Source: an uncultured Bacilli bacterium (GTDB taxonomy: Bacteria; Bacillota_I; Bacilli_A; RF39; UBA660). From it: a stretch of DNA of 8,769 nucleotides. The notes under the pieces were generated by a model, which was given only the letters and a program-made list of their open reading frames with translations, was not told the origin of the DNA and did not search any database. This document shows, one piece after another, positions 1 to 6,329 of the stretch. A program made the position numbers and the translations under genes. Where the stretch lies: NCBI GenBank assembly GCA_944331725.1, contig CALVJE010000040.1, positions 1 to 8,769 on the forward strand, read 5' to 3'. How positions within the stretch are numbered: the stretch's first letter is position 1; every line of letters starts with the position of its first letter.

Positions 1-46
1 TTACTCTATCTATGAAGTAGGAATCCTTGGAGGTAACGACAAGGTA

Positions 47-66
47 AAAACAAACTTGTTTGTTTT
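47..66. terminator. Bidirectional intrinsic terminator at a convergent junction
   Basis: AAAACAAAC (47-55) and GTTTGTTTT (58-66) are perfect reverse complements, with A-rich sequence on the left and a T-rich tail (ATTTGTT) on the right, so the hairpin could work on either strand. It lies exactly where the minus-strand PHP remnant ends (stop at 65-67). A plus-strand gene entering from the left edge could also end here: one frame stops at 13-15 and another at 18-20. Nothing in positions 1-46 can be identified beyond that. Confidence 0.6.
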
Positions 67-297
67 ATTTGTTCTTATTAGCATCAAAATTATATCCTAA
101 AATATGATATTCATCTCTAAAGAAATAGGTAGAAAGTTCTACTCCTGTAGTAAAATTATCTTTCTTTATGTGTTTGCTAGCTTCTATATTATTATGATCA
201 GTTATAGAAAACATAGTAAGTTTTTTGTTTTGTTTATTAAAATTTCAATTGAATCAAGTCCATCAGAATAAGTAGAGTGAATATGAAAGTCATCCAT
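65..297 (-). pseudogene. Frameshifted, C-terminally truncated PHP-domain phosphoesterase
   Basis: From an ATG at 297 the minus strand encodes MDDFHIHSTYSDGLDSIEIL, the start of a PHP domain: the HxH metal ligands (H5, H7) followed by SDG. This frame stops at 202-204 after 31 codons. Another frame then carries the next PHP blocks in order: FSITDHNN, then GVELST, then HILGYNFD, ending at a TAA at 65-67. The two frames rejoin perfectly if the A6 run (plus-strand T6 at 221-226) had seven bases, which gives K-K-L-T-M-F-S-I-T-D-H. PHP phosphoesterases of the TrpH/YciV type (3',5'-nucleoside bisphosphate or short-RNA 5' nucleases) usually exceed 200 residues, and only about 77 codons remain. The ribosome binding site AGAAGGG lies 5 nt before the ATG. 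I call it a broken gene; a sequencing error or slippage at the A-run could restore only the N-terminal half of the family. Confidence 0.8.
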
Positions 298-313
298 TCT
301 ATCCCTTCTTTCT

Positions 314-868
314 TTGTTATATCGTACTAGAATAGAGATATTTTGTCAATTTTTAAGTCAATATATTTGTCGATTTACTCATTCGGGTGATGAGCTAGAA
401 TTAAATAATGTTAATTGTAATTTACATGAATTTGAGACAGAAGCTGAAACTATTGAGGTTCAAAACAGCAATGTTAATAATTCTTATTGTAGCTTTAATA
501 ATTGTGTTAAACCTGTTTTTGTAAATTCTACTTGGAAAGTAAATACACCTTTAAGATATGTAGATGGTACTTTAGGTAATAGTGAAACTGATATAACAAT
601 TACAGATGAAACTTTTAGTAAAGAAAGCATAGAGTTAGGAAGAGCATATGCTACTTATGGACTTAAAGAATTTTTAAATAAAGTTGAAGCTAATAATGAG
701 TTGGATATTAATCCTAAACTTGAAGTGATAGATGAAAGGAAAAGAACTTTAGCTTTAAAAGAGAAATATGATAGACAAGTTGTTACCTTAGAAGATAAAA
801 AGGATGTAATACTAAATGGGTATCAAAATCGTAGAGTTAAAAATTTAGTAAAGAAAAAAGAAAACTAA
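314..868 (+). CDS. Unrecognised protein, probably a 5'-truncated gene fragment
   Basis: The frame is open from a TTG at 314 and could encode up to 184 residues. I do not recognise it. From about residue 27 on it looks like real coding sequence: acidic, Asn- and Glu-rich, with a hydrophilic middle (residues 45-105) and a charged, probably helical C-terminus ending in a Lys/Arg-rich tail (RRVKNLVKKK). No signal peptide or membrane segment is visible, and three cysteines (in NCN, SYC, NNC) lie in the first half. The start is doubtful: no ribosome binding site precedes the TTG, and the first dozen codons lie in the minus-strand promoter of the PHP gene (321-349), which cannot be original coding sequence for this protein. 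The best reading is a gene whose 5' part was lost by a rearrangement near 350-390. An in-frame TGA at 284-286 closes the frame upstream. Confidence 0.45.
   Translation: MLYRTRIEIFCQFLSQYICRFTHSGDELELNNVNCNLHEFETEAETIEVQNSNVNNSYCSFNNCVKPVFVNSTWKVNTPLRYVDGTLGNSETDITITDETFSKESIELGRAYATYGLKEFLNKVEANNELDINPKLEVIDERKRTLALKEKYDRQVVTLEDKKDVILNGYQNRRVKNLVKKKEN
321..349 (-). promoter_or_regulatory. Promoter of the PHP remnant
   Basis: On the minus strand TTGACA (344-349) is followed after exactly 17 nt by TACGAT (321-326). Transcription would start near 314 and give a short leader that carries AGAAGGG (303-309) five bases before the ATG at 297. A consensus -35 with an intact ribosome binding site shows that the 5' end of the PHP gene is original and that decay affected its coding part. 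Confidence 0.65.
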
Positions 869-887
869 GTAAGTTAGATATAATTAA

Positions 888-921
888 AACCAGAGAAACT
901 TTAGAGGCCTTTGGTTATTTT
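888..921 (+). terminator. Probable intrinsic terminator
   Basis: AACCAGAG (888-895) pairs with CTTTGGTT (909-916) with one G-U pair and a 13-nt loop, followed by ATTTTAAATTTT. It lies 20 nt after the stop of the preceding unrecognised ORF and would isolate it from the tig promoter. The T-run is interrupted, so it is moderate at best. Confidence 0.45.
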
Positions 922-930
922 AAATTTTAA

Positions 931-970
931 GTAATCACTCACAAATGTATTGACTGATGTGAGTAATTAC
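931..970. repeat. 13-bp inverted repeat upstream of the tig promoter
   Basis: GTAATCACTCACA (931-943) and TGTGAGTAATTAC (958-970) are reverse complements except for one position, separated by 14 nt. There is no T-run after it, so it is unlikely to be a terminator. It ends 21 nt before the tig -35 box, so it could be an operator or an activator site, or simply a leftover cruciform-forming repeat of the scarred region to its left. Confidence 0.55.
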
Positions 971-990
971 CAATTTATTTAAATTAAATG

Positions 991-1019
991 TTGAAAAACT
1001 ATTGTTTATCATATATAAT
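991..1019 (+). promoter_or_regulatory. Promoter of tig
   Basis: TTGAAA (991-996), a 17-nt spacer, then a perfect TATAAT (1014-1019). Transcription should start near 1026, leaving a leader of about 18 nt that holds GGAGGA (1032-1037). Because the -10 box lies downstream of the alternative upstream start at 1002, that longer N-terminus can be excluded. Confidence 0.8.
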
Positions 1020-1043
1020 AAGAGACGTATTGGAGGAAGAAAT

Positions 1044-2330
1044 ATGGAAAAGAAAAAAACTAAAAAAGAAACAAATAAGAAAAATTATCATAATATTGAA
1101 ATAAAAGTTGAAGGAAAAGAGTGGACTGATGCTGTTGATAAGGCTTTTAAAGAAAGAGTAAAAAAAGTTGAAATAGACGGTTTTAGAAAAGGTAAATGTC
1201 CTAAAAATATCTATGATAAGAAGTTTGGCCAAGATTATTTAATAGATGCAGCAGATTTAGTATTACAAGATGCTTATATTAAAGCGTTAAAAGAAAATGA
1301 TTTAGTACCTGCTGTACAACCTGAACCTAATTTAAAGAGTCTTGATGAAAAAAGTGTTACTTTCACTTTTAAAATTATTACTAAACCAGAAGTTAAGATT
1401 AAAAAATATAGAGATTTAGGAATTAAACCTAATGAAGTTAAAGTAACTAAAGAAGAAATAGATCACGAAATAGGTCATTTACTTGAAAGATATGAAGAGC
1501 TAGTTAATAAGAGTGATGATGCTACAGTTGAAAACGGTGATGTTGCAGTTATTGACTTTGAAGGATTTAAAGATGGAGTTGCTTTCGATGGAGGAAAAGG
1601 TGAGAACTATTCTTTAGAAATTGGTAGTGGTTCTTTTATTCCAGGATTTGAAGAACAATTAATTGGTATGAAGTCTGGTGATGAGAAAGAAATTAAAGTA
1701 ACTTTCCCTGAGGATTATATGGAAGAATCACTAAAGGGACAAGATGCTACATTTAAAGTAAAAGTACACGAAATTAAAACTAAAGAAAAAAGAGAACTTG
1801 ATGAAGATTTCTTCTTTGACTTAGGTATTGAAGGGGTTAATGATGAGATGAGCCTTAGAAAAGAAATAGAAGCTAATATAAAAGCTAATAAAGATATGGA
1901 AGAAGAAAATAACTATATTGATAGATTACTTGAAGCTGTATCTAAAAATGTAGAAGTTGATATTCCAGAAGAAATGGTTAATGAAGAGATTGATAGATTA
2001 CTTAGAAGAACAGAACAACAAATGGCTATGCAAGGTATTAGTTTAGATTTATATTATCAAGTTACTAAAACTACAGAAAAAGATTTAAGAGATCACTTTG
2101 AAAAAGAAGCATATCAAAATGTATTATATAGATTAATGCTTGAAGAAATTATGAATATGGAAAAGATTGAAGTATCAGAAAGTGAAGCTATGGAAGAAGC
2201 TAAAAAGATTTCTGAACGTTATAATATGGAATTAGATGACTTCTTAAATCAATTTGGTGGTATTGAGATGGTTCAATATGATCAGGAGATGAGAAAAACT
2301 ATTGAATTATTAAAAGAATTAAATAAATAG
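1044..2330 (+). CDS. tig: Trigger factor, ribosome-associated chaperone
   Basis: Binds near the ribosomal exit tunnel and shields nascent chains; its middle domain is an FKBP-type peptidyl-prolyl isomerase. The 428-residue product has the usual length and order. The N-terminal ribosome-binding domain contains the signature GFRKGKCP at residues 46-53. The FKBP domain spans about 162-245 (VENGDVAVIDFEG, then GSGSFIPGFEEQLIGMKSGD, then FPEDY). The rest is the long helical C-terminal substrate cradle. I chose the ATG at 1044 because GGAGGA lies 7 nt before it and the promoter -10 box lies at 1014-1019; the frame extends 14 codons upstream into that promoter. The first 14 residues are a very Lys-rich extension ahead of the usual first beta strand. 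Transcribed from its own promoter, with rpmG following from a separate one. Confidence 0.96.
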   Translation: MEKKKTKKETNKKNYHNIEIKVEGKEWTDAVDKAFKERVKKVEIDGFRKGKCPKNIYDKKFGQDYLIDAADLVLQDAYIKALKENDLVPAVQPEPNLKSLDEKSVTFTFKIITKPEVKIKKYRDLGIKPNEVKVTKEEIDHEIGHLLERYEELVNKSDDATVENGDVAVIDFEGFKDGVAFDGGKGENYSLEIGSGSFIPGFEEQLIGMKSGDEKEIKVTFPEDYMEESLKGQDATFKVKVHEIKTKEKRELDEDFFFDLGIEGVNDEMSLRKEIEANIKANKDMEEENNYIDRLLEAVSKNVEVDIPEEMVNEEIDRLLRRTEQQMAMQGISLDLYYQVTKTTEKDLRDHFEKEAYQNVLYRLMLEEIMNMEKIEVSESEAMEEAKKISERYNMELDDFLNQFGGIEMVQYDQEMRKTIELLKELNK

Positions 2331-2359
2331 TTGATATAATTGAAAAACTTTGATAAAAT
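2331..2359 (+). promoter_or_regulatory. Promoter of rpmG
   Basis: TTGATA (2331-2336), 17-nt spacer, TAAAAT (2354-2359). The -35 box starts on the first base after the tig stop codon. The predicted start near 2366 gives a leader of about 20 nt with AAGGAGGG. No terminator separates tig from it, so read-through from tig is also likely. Confidence 0.6.
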
Positions 2360-2385
2360 TACTAAAGAAAAAAGGAGGGATAACT

Positions 2386-2553
2386 ATGGCAAAGAAGTTA
2401 GGACATAGACAAAAAAAGACTTTTGTATGCTCAGTTTGTGGTAATGAAAATTATCGTGAAGAGAAAAATGTAAATAATACTCCAGGAAGAATGGAAATTA
2501 GTAAGTATTGTAAATTCTGTGGTAAACACACAACTCATAAAGAGAAAAAATAA
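2386..2553 (+). CDS. rpmG: 50S ribosomal protein bL33 (zinc-binding form)
   Basis: Small basic protein of the large ribosomal subunit near the E site. The 55-residue product carries two CxxC knuckles (C15/C18 and C42/C45), so it is the zinc-binding C+ form rather than the cysteine-free paralogue that many Bacillota switch to under zinc limitation. The block NNTPGRMEISKYCKFCGKHT is typical of the family. The N-terminus is several residues longer than the common 49-residue form. The start at 2386 is set by AAGGAGGG (2372-2379) seven bases upstream; an upstream in-frame start at 2350 overlaps the promoter -10 box and is rejected. Its neighbours tig and efp are unusual, since rpmG is more often beside secE/nusG. 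Confidence 0.95.
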   Translation: MAKKLGHRQKKTFVCSVCGNENYREEKNVNNTPGRMEISKYCKFCGKHTTHKEKK

Positions 2554-2557
2554 TAAT

Positions 2558-2585
2558 TTAACAGTCATTTTATGACTGTTTTAAG
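2558..2585 (+). promoter_or_regulatory. Possible efp promoter overlapping the rpmG terminator
   Basis: TTAACA (2558-2563), 16-nt spacer, then TTTAAG (2580-2585) preceded by an extended TGt. The -35 box overlaps the left arm and the -10 box the right end of the hairpin at 2560-2580. The -10 matches consensus weakly, so efp may instead depend on read-through of that weak terminator. Confidence 0.3.
2560..2582 (+). terminator. Weak terminator or attenuating hairpin between rpmG and efp
   Basis: AACAGTCAT (2560-2568) and ATGACTGTT (2572-2580) form a perfect 9-bp stem with a TTT loop. The T-run is only four bases (2579-2582). It follows the rpmG stop by six bases, so it probably limits rather than abolishes read-through into efp. 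Confidence 0.6.
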
Positions 2586-2608
2586 TCTATAAGAAAGGAG
2601 TAAGTAAA

Positions 2609-3166
2609 ATGGTTAATTCAAATGATTTTAAACCAGGTATGACTATTCAGTTTGAAGGAGGAATCTTTACAATTATTGAAAGTCAACACGTTAAACCAGG
2701 TAAAGGTGCTGCAATAGTTAAAGCTAAGATGAAGAATTTAAGAACTGGTTCTATTGTTGAGAAGACATTTAATGCTGGTGTTAAAGTAGAAACAGCACAT
2801 ATTGATAAGAAAACTATGCAATTCCTATATTCTATGGGAGATACATATTATTTTATGAGTATGACAGATTATGAACAAATAGAACTTGATAAGAGTGCTA
2901 TAGGTGATGATGCTAAGTATTTAAAAGAAAACTTAGAAGTAGAAATTACTTTCTTTGAAGGTGAGATGTTAGGATTATCTTTACCTGATAAAGTTGTTAT
3001 GAAAGTAGTTAAGACAGAAGATGCTGTTAAAGGTAATACAAGTAGTGGTGCTATGAAAAATGCAGAATTAGAGACAGGTATGACTATTCAAGTACCATTA
3101 TTTATTAAACAAGATGAAGATATCTTAGTTAGTACTAAAGATGGTAAATACGTATCACGTGCTTAA
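2609..3166 (+). CDS. efp: Translation elongation factor P
   Basis: Enters the ribosomal E/P region and relieves stalling at consecutive prolines. The 185-residue product has the standard length and three beta-barrel domains: the N-terminal KOW-like domain (1-65), the OB domain (about 66-128) and the C-terminal OB domain (about 130-185, ending YVSRA). The tip loop reads HVKPGKGAA with Lys at position 32, the residue that carries 5-aminopentanol in Bacillus subtilis; no modification enzyme is encoded in this window. The ATG at 2609 follows AGAAAGGAG (2592-2600) by eight bases. A strong terminator follows, so efp is transcribed alone or with rpmG. Confidence 0.96.
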   Translation: MVNSNDFKPGMTIQFEGGIFTIIESQHVKPGKGAAIVKAKMKNLRTGSIVEKTFNAGVKVETAHIDKKTMQFLYSMGDTYYFMSMTDYEQIELDKSAIGDDAKYLKENLEVEITFFEGEMLGLSLPDKVVMKVVKTEDAVKGNTSSGAMKNAELETGMTIQVPLFIKQDEDILVSTKDGKYVSRA

Positions 3167-3183
3167 AATTTAAAAATAGATAT

Positions 3184-3229
3184 AAAGAGAAAAATAAAGT
3201 TTAAACTGATCTTTTTCTCTTTTATTATT
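3184..3229 (+). terminator. Intrinsic terminator after efp
   Basis: AAAGAGAAAAA (3184-3194) and TTTTTCTCTTT (3212-3222) are perfect reverse complements over 11 bp, followed by TATTATTT. The 17-nt loop contains the self-complementary AGTTTAAACT (3198-3207). The stem is almost all A-T but is placed 17 nt after the efp stop. Confidence 0.6.
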
Positions 3230-3231
3230 TG

Positions 3232-3240
3232 TGCTAAAAT
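3232..3240 (+). promoter_or_regulatory. Extended -10 promoter of the five-gene operon
   Basis: TGCTAAAAT is an extended -10 element (TGnTAAAAT). There is no convincing -35 box 17 nt upstream, where the sequence belongs to the right arm of the efp terminator; extended -10 promoters tolerate this. Transcription would begin near 3247, 17 nt before the first ATG. Confidence 0.5.
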
Positions 3241-3263
3241 ATTTTACGTAAAGGACTGATATT

Positions 3264-4097
3264 ATGAAACTTTTAGGAGTAATAAGAGATAATAATTATT
3301 TAGAATATTTAGATAATGGTTTAGATGGGCTTATCTTACCACTTGAAAACTTTTCTGTTGATTATTTTAAGTACTATAGTATTTCTGATATAAGAGAATA
3401 TAGAAAAAATACTGATAAATTACTTTTTGTCGTAATAAATAAAATGATATTTAATAATGAATTAGATATTTTACTTAATATTTTAAAAGACTTAGAAAAG
3501 ATAAAAGTAGATGGTGTTTTCTTTTATGATTTAGCAGTTTTAAATTTAGTTAAAGAAAATAAAATAAACATTAATTTAATATATAATGGAACTCATATGG
3601 TTACTAATAGTGATACTATTAATTTATATTATGATTTAGGAGTAAAGGAAGTATATCTATCTAATGAAATAACTAAAGATGAAGTACTTAATATAAGACA
3701 TAATACTAAAAGTGATTTATTTATTTTATTACTTGGTAATCCAGTAGTTGCAATGTCTAGAAGAAGTTTACTTACTAGTTATTTTACTAATAAAAATAAA
3801 AGTAAAGATGATTTAATTACTATTAAAGAACCAAAGAGTGGACAAGAATTTATTGTTAAAGAAGATAGTAATGGAACAACTTTCTTTTATAATAAACGTC
3901 TTAATCTAAGTAATGTATATAAAGAATTAGTAGATTTTGGTATAAATTATGGAATTATAGAACAAGGTGATTATAGTTTCTTAGAATATAAAGAATTAAT
4001 TAAAGCTTATGTTTCATTTGATAAGTTAAAAATAGATGAGTTAGCAGGACGTAATAGAGGTTTCTTATATAGAGAAACTATCTATAAAGTAAAGTAG
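3264..4097 (+). CDS. trhP1: Peptidase U32-family protein without cysteines, TrhP1-like
   Basis: Resembles YrrN/TrhP1, the smaller partner of the U32 pair that in Bacillus subtilis takes part in prephenate-dependent hydroxylation of wobble U34 in tRNA. The 277 residues follow a TIM-barrel-like U32 pattern: DGLILPLENF near 21, VDGVFFYDL near 82, a NLIYNGTHMVTNSDT strand (104-118), DLGVKEVYLSNE (124-135), and SRRSLLTSYF (165-174), where catalytic U32 members have the cysteine motif. It ends GFLYRETIYKVK, typical of the family. It contains no cysteine at all, so it cannot bind the [4Fe-4S] cluster itself and probably supports the cysteine-containing paralogue two genes downstream. Despite the family name these are not proteases. 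Start at 3264 after AAAGGA (3250-3255). Family assignment is firm; the TrhP1 role is inferred from pairing and length. Confidence 0.75.
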   Translation: MKLLGVIRDNNYLEYLDNGLDGLILPLENFSVDYFKYYSISDIREYRKNTDKLLFVVINKMIFNNELDILLNILKDLEKIKVDGVFFYDLAVLNLVKENKININLIYNGTHMVTNSDTINLYYDLGVKEVYLSNEITKDEVLNIRHNTKSDLFILLLGNPVVAMSRRSLLTSYFTNKNKSKDDLITIKEPKSGQEFIVKEDSNGTTFFYNKRLNLSNVYKELVDFGINYGIIEQGDYSFLEYKELIKAYVSFDKLKIDELAGRNRGFLYRETIYKVK

Positions 4098-4115
4098 TGA
4101 AAGGAGAAATTTATA

Positions 4116-4718
4116 ATGAAACAAATTATTTTTGCAACTTCTAATGAATCTAAATCAAAAAGATTTAGTAAAGGATTAAAAGAATTAGGAATAGAAGTAT
4201 TATCTTTAAAAGATATAGATGTTAAATTAGAAGTAGAAGAAGATGGAACAACTGCTATAGAAAATGCTTTAATAAAAGCAAGAGAGTGTTATAAGAAGAT
4301 GAATATGCCTTGTATAGGAATGGATGATACCCTATATATGGAAGGGGTTCCAGAAGATAGGCAACCTGGGTTATTTGTAAGACGTGTAAATGGAAAAACT
4401 CTAACAGATGAAGAAGTAATTGAGTATTACACTAATTTAGTAAAAGAATATGGTGTAGATGGGAAAATCAATTGTAAATGGATATATGGTTTAGCAGTTA
4501 TTAATGATAAAGGAGAGGAAGCTACATATACTTGGTCTAAAGATAATTTTTATATGGTAAGTAGTGTTAGTGATAAAATTAATCCAGGTTATCCATTAAA
4601 CTCTATATCTAAATATAAAGAGTTAGATAAATATTTTACAGATGTTACTGATGATGATAAAAAAATAATAGATATAAATGAAGATGACGTGGTAGACTTT
4701 ATTGCAAATCATATATAA
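4116..4718 (+). CDS. Divergent Ham1/RdgB-type non-canonical purine NTP pyrophosphatase
   Basis: The Ham1 family hydrolyses XTP, ITP and dITP to monophosphates and pyrophosphate, keeping deaminated purines out of nucleic acids. The 200-residue product shows the family order: ATSNESKSKRF at 7-17 (nucleotide-binding loop), EEDGTTAIENALIKA at 41-55, and GMDDTLYMEG at 68-77 with the paired aspartates D70/D71, followed by PGLFVRR (84-90). It departs from textbook RdgB: DDSGL is replaced by DDTLY, and the C-terminal purine-recognising SHR motif is not visible, the tail being very acidic (DVTDDDKKIIDINEDDVVDF). Substrate preference may therefore differ. AAGGAG (4101-4106) precedes the ATG, 18 nt after the upstream stop. 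It sits between the two U32 genes. Confidence 0.8.
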   Translation: MKQIIFATSNESKSKRFSKGLKELGIEVLSLKDIDVKLEVEEDGTTAIENALIKARECYKKMNMPCIGMDDTLYMEGVPEDRQPGLFVRRVNGKTLTDEEVIEYYTNLVKEYGVDGKINCKWIYGLAVINDKGEEATYTWSKDNFYMVSSVSDKINPGYPLNSISKYKELDKYFTDVTDDDKKIIDINEDDVVDFIANHI

Positions 4719-4739
4719 ATTAAGAAAGTAGGTGATGTG

Positions 4740-5924
4740 ATGAAAAAAATAGAATTACTAGCACCAGCAGGAGATTTAGAAAGACTTAAAGTAGTGTTAT
4801 TATATGGTGCAGATGCTGTTTATGTTGGAGGAGAAAAACTAAGTCTAAGAGCGAATGCTACTAATTTTAGTTTAGATGAATTAAAAGAAGCGTGTACTTT
4901 CGCTCATAATCTAAAAAAACGTGTATATTTAACTACTAATATAGTCTTTCACGATAAAGATAGAAAAGGTATGGAAGAATATATTAAAGAAGTTATAGAC
5001 TGTGGTATAGATGCTTTTATTGTTAGTGATTTATATCTTGCTAAATACATAATTGATAATTATAAAAATGTGGAAGTTCATATATCTACACAAGACTCTA
5101 TTACTAATATAAGCAGTGCTAAGTTTTATAGAGATTTAGGAGCAAGTAGAGTTGTTCTTGCAAGAGAATTATCTCGTGAAGAAATAAAAGAAATATCAAG
5201 TATACCTAATCTTGAGACAGAAGTATTTATTCACGGAGCGATGTGTACTTGCTTTAGTGGTAGATGTGTTTTATCTAATTATGTTACTAATAGAGATGCT
5301 AATAGAGGTGGTTGTGCTCAAGTATGTCGCTTCGCTTTCAATTATGATAGTGCTGATAAATTTACCCTTGCTACTAAAGACTTAAATATGGCTTTATATA
5401 TTAAAGACTTAATAGATATTGGTGTTAGTTCCTTAAAAGTAGAAGGAAGAATGAGAAGTCTTTATTACCTTGCAACTGTTATTGGAAGTTATAGATTTTT
5501 AATAGATAGTATTTATGATAAAACATTAACGGATGAGAAATTACTTGAATATCAAAAACGACTTGACTCTGTCGCTAATCGTGATACCACAACCCAATAC
5601 TTTAATCATTTAGCAGATGTAACAGATCAATATTATACAGGTAGACAAGAAGTATCTAATCAAGAGTATTTAGGACTTATAATAGGGTATGATGAAGAAA
5701 TGAAATCTATTGTCTTAAAAGAACGTAACTATTTTAAAGTAGGTGATGAAGTAGAGCTATTTACACCAACAGGAGAGATTTATCCTTATAAAATAGAAAC
5801 TATCTATAATGAAGATAATGAAAAAATTGAAGTAGCAAGACATCCAGAAGAAATATTAAAATTACCATTTAAGAGAAGACTTATTCCTTATTCTATGATA
5901 AGATTAATTAGAAAGACTAAATAA
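4740..5924 (+). CDS. trhP2: Peptidase U32-family Fe-S protein, TrhP2-like tRNA hydroxylation factor
   Basis: Matches the YrrO/TrhP2 type of U32 protein, which with TrhP1 makes 5-hydroxyuridine at tRNA position 34 using prephenate. The 394-residue protein starts KIELLAPAGDLERLKVVLLYGADAVYVGG (residues 3-31), the usual N-terminus. The U32 signature E-x-F-x2-G-A-x-C-x4-G-x-C-x-x-S is complete: EVFIHGAMCTCFSGRCVLS at 161-179. With C192 and C196 (GGCAQVCRF) this gives five cysteines (169, 171, 176, 192, 196), enough for the cluster ligands. LKVEGRMRS (232-240) and a C-terminal barrel-like domain (about 305-394) complete it. A GTG lies one codon earlier (4737), but the ATG at 4740 is better spaced from AGGTG. 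It is 21 nt after the Ham1-like gene, in the same operon. A second U32 type, RlhA (23S rRNA hydroxylation), is less likely given the length and the partner. Confidence 0.82.
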   Translation: MKKIELLAPAGDLERLKVVLLYGADAVYVGGEKLSLRANATNFSLDELKEACTFAHNLKKRVYLTTNIVFHDKDRKGMEEYIKEVIDCGIDAFIVSDLYLAKYIIDNYKNVEVHISTQDSITNISSAKFYRDLGASRVVLARELSREEIKEISSIPNLETEVFIHGAMCTCFSGRCVLSNYVTNRDANRGGCAQVCRFAFNYDSADKFTLATKDLNMALYIKDLIDIGVSSLKVEGRMRSLYYLATVIGSYRFLIDSIYDKTLTDEKLLEYQKRLDSVANRDTTTQYFNHLADVTDQYYTGRQEVSNQEYLGLIIGYDEEMKSIVLKERNYFKVGDEVELFTPTGEIYPYKIETIYNEDNEKIEVARHPEEILKLPFKRRLIPYSMIRLIRKTK

Positions 5925-5956
5925 GCTTTCAAGATAAGTAATAAGGAGAAGTAGTT

Positions 5957-6322
5957 ATGAGTAGTAAAGAATATTATATGGTTCCAGTTTATGTAATGCT
6001 TGCAGAGGATTTTGTTTGTGGAGAGGTAGATTTTATGCTTTTAGATAAGATAATAGTATCTAAAACTAAAAGTGGTTATCAAGAGTTAGATGGTTTTAAT
6101 AATTTTGTTATCTTAAAATCAGAAAAAGATGATAATAAGAGATTAAATATTACTAATTATGACGGATGTTTATATTTAAATGAAGATGATATTAATGAAG
6201 AAAATAAAGTAATGCTTGATGATAGTTTTAATAGAGATAGTTATGTAAAAGATAATTTTGATAATTTTTTAAAGATGAAAAGGGAAAGAGTTAAAACAAA
6301 AAAATATTATGTAGGGAAGTAG
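5957..6322 (+). CDS. Small hypothetical protein in the trhP-dgt operon
   Basis: A 121-residue protein that I do not recognise. It is rich in Asp, Asn, Lys and Tyr, has no signal peptide or membrane segment and is probably cytosolic. The first half is beta-strand-like with hydrophobic stretches (YYMVPVYVML at 6-15, VDFMLLDKIIV at 24-34, NNFVILKS at 48-55); the second half is acidic (NEDDINEEN) and ends with a basic tail (KMKRERVKTKKYYVGK). There are two cysteines (C21, C71) but no metal-binding pattern. AAGGAG (5943-5948) precedes the ATG by 8 nt. It lies 32 nt after the U32 gene and 7 nt before the dGTPase-like gene, so it is co-expressed and perhaps coupled to the latter. Confidence 0.8.
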   Translation: MSSKEYYMVPVYVMLAEDFVCGEVDFMLLDKIIVSKTKSGYQELDGFNNFVILKSEKDDNKRLNITNYDGCLYLNEDDINEENKVMLDDSFNRDSYVKDNFDNFLKMKRERVKTKKYYVGK

Positions 6323-6329
6323 TGATTTA

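Noticed and set aside
2..105. Plus-strand open frame at the left edge (SIYEVGILGGNDKV...)
   Set aside because: Its right half is antisense to the PHP remnant and crosses the terminator at 47-66; only the first 40 or so bases could be the tail of a real gene, too little to name.
1002..1043. Upstream extension of trigger factor by 14 residues
   Set aside because: It would start upstream of the -10 box at 1014-1019, before the predicted transcription start; GGAGGA fits the ATG at 1044.
999..1232. A 77-residue minus-strand open frame rich in Phe and Ile
   Set aside because: It lies antisense to the tig promoter and N-terminal codons; its composition is the mirror of Lys/Glu-rich coding sequence, and it has no ribosome binding site.
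2350..2385. Upstream start of bL33 adding 12 residues
   Set aside because: It falls in the rpmG promoter; AAGGAGGG is correctly spaced only for the ATG at 2386.
4737..4739. GTG start one codon before the TrhP2-like ATG
   Set aside because: The ribosome binding site AGGTG is too close to it; the ATG at 4740 matches the family N-terminus equally well.
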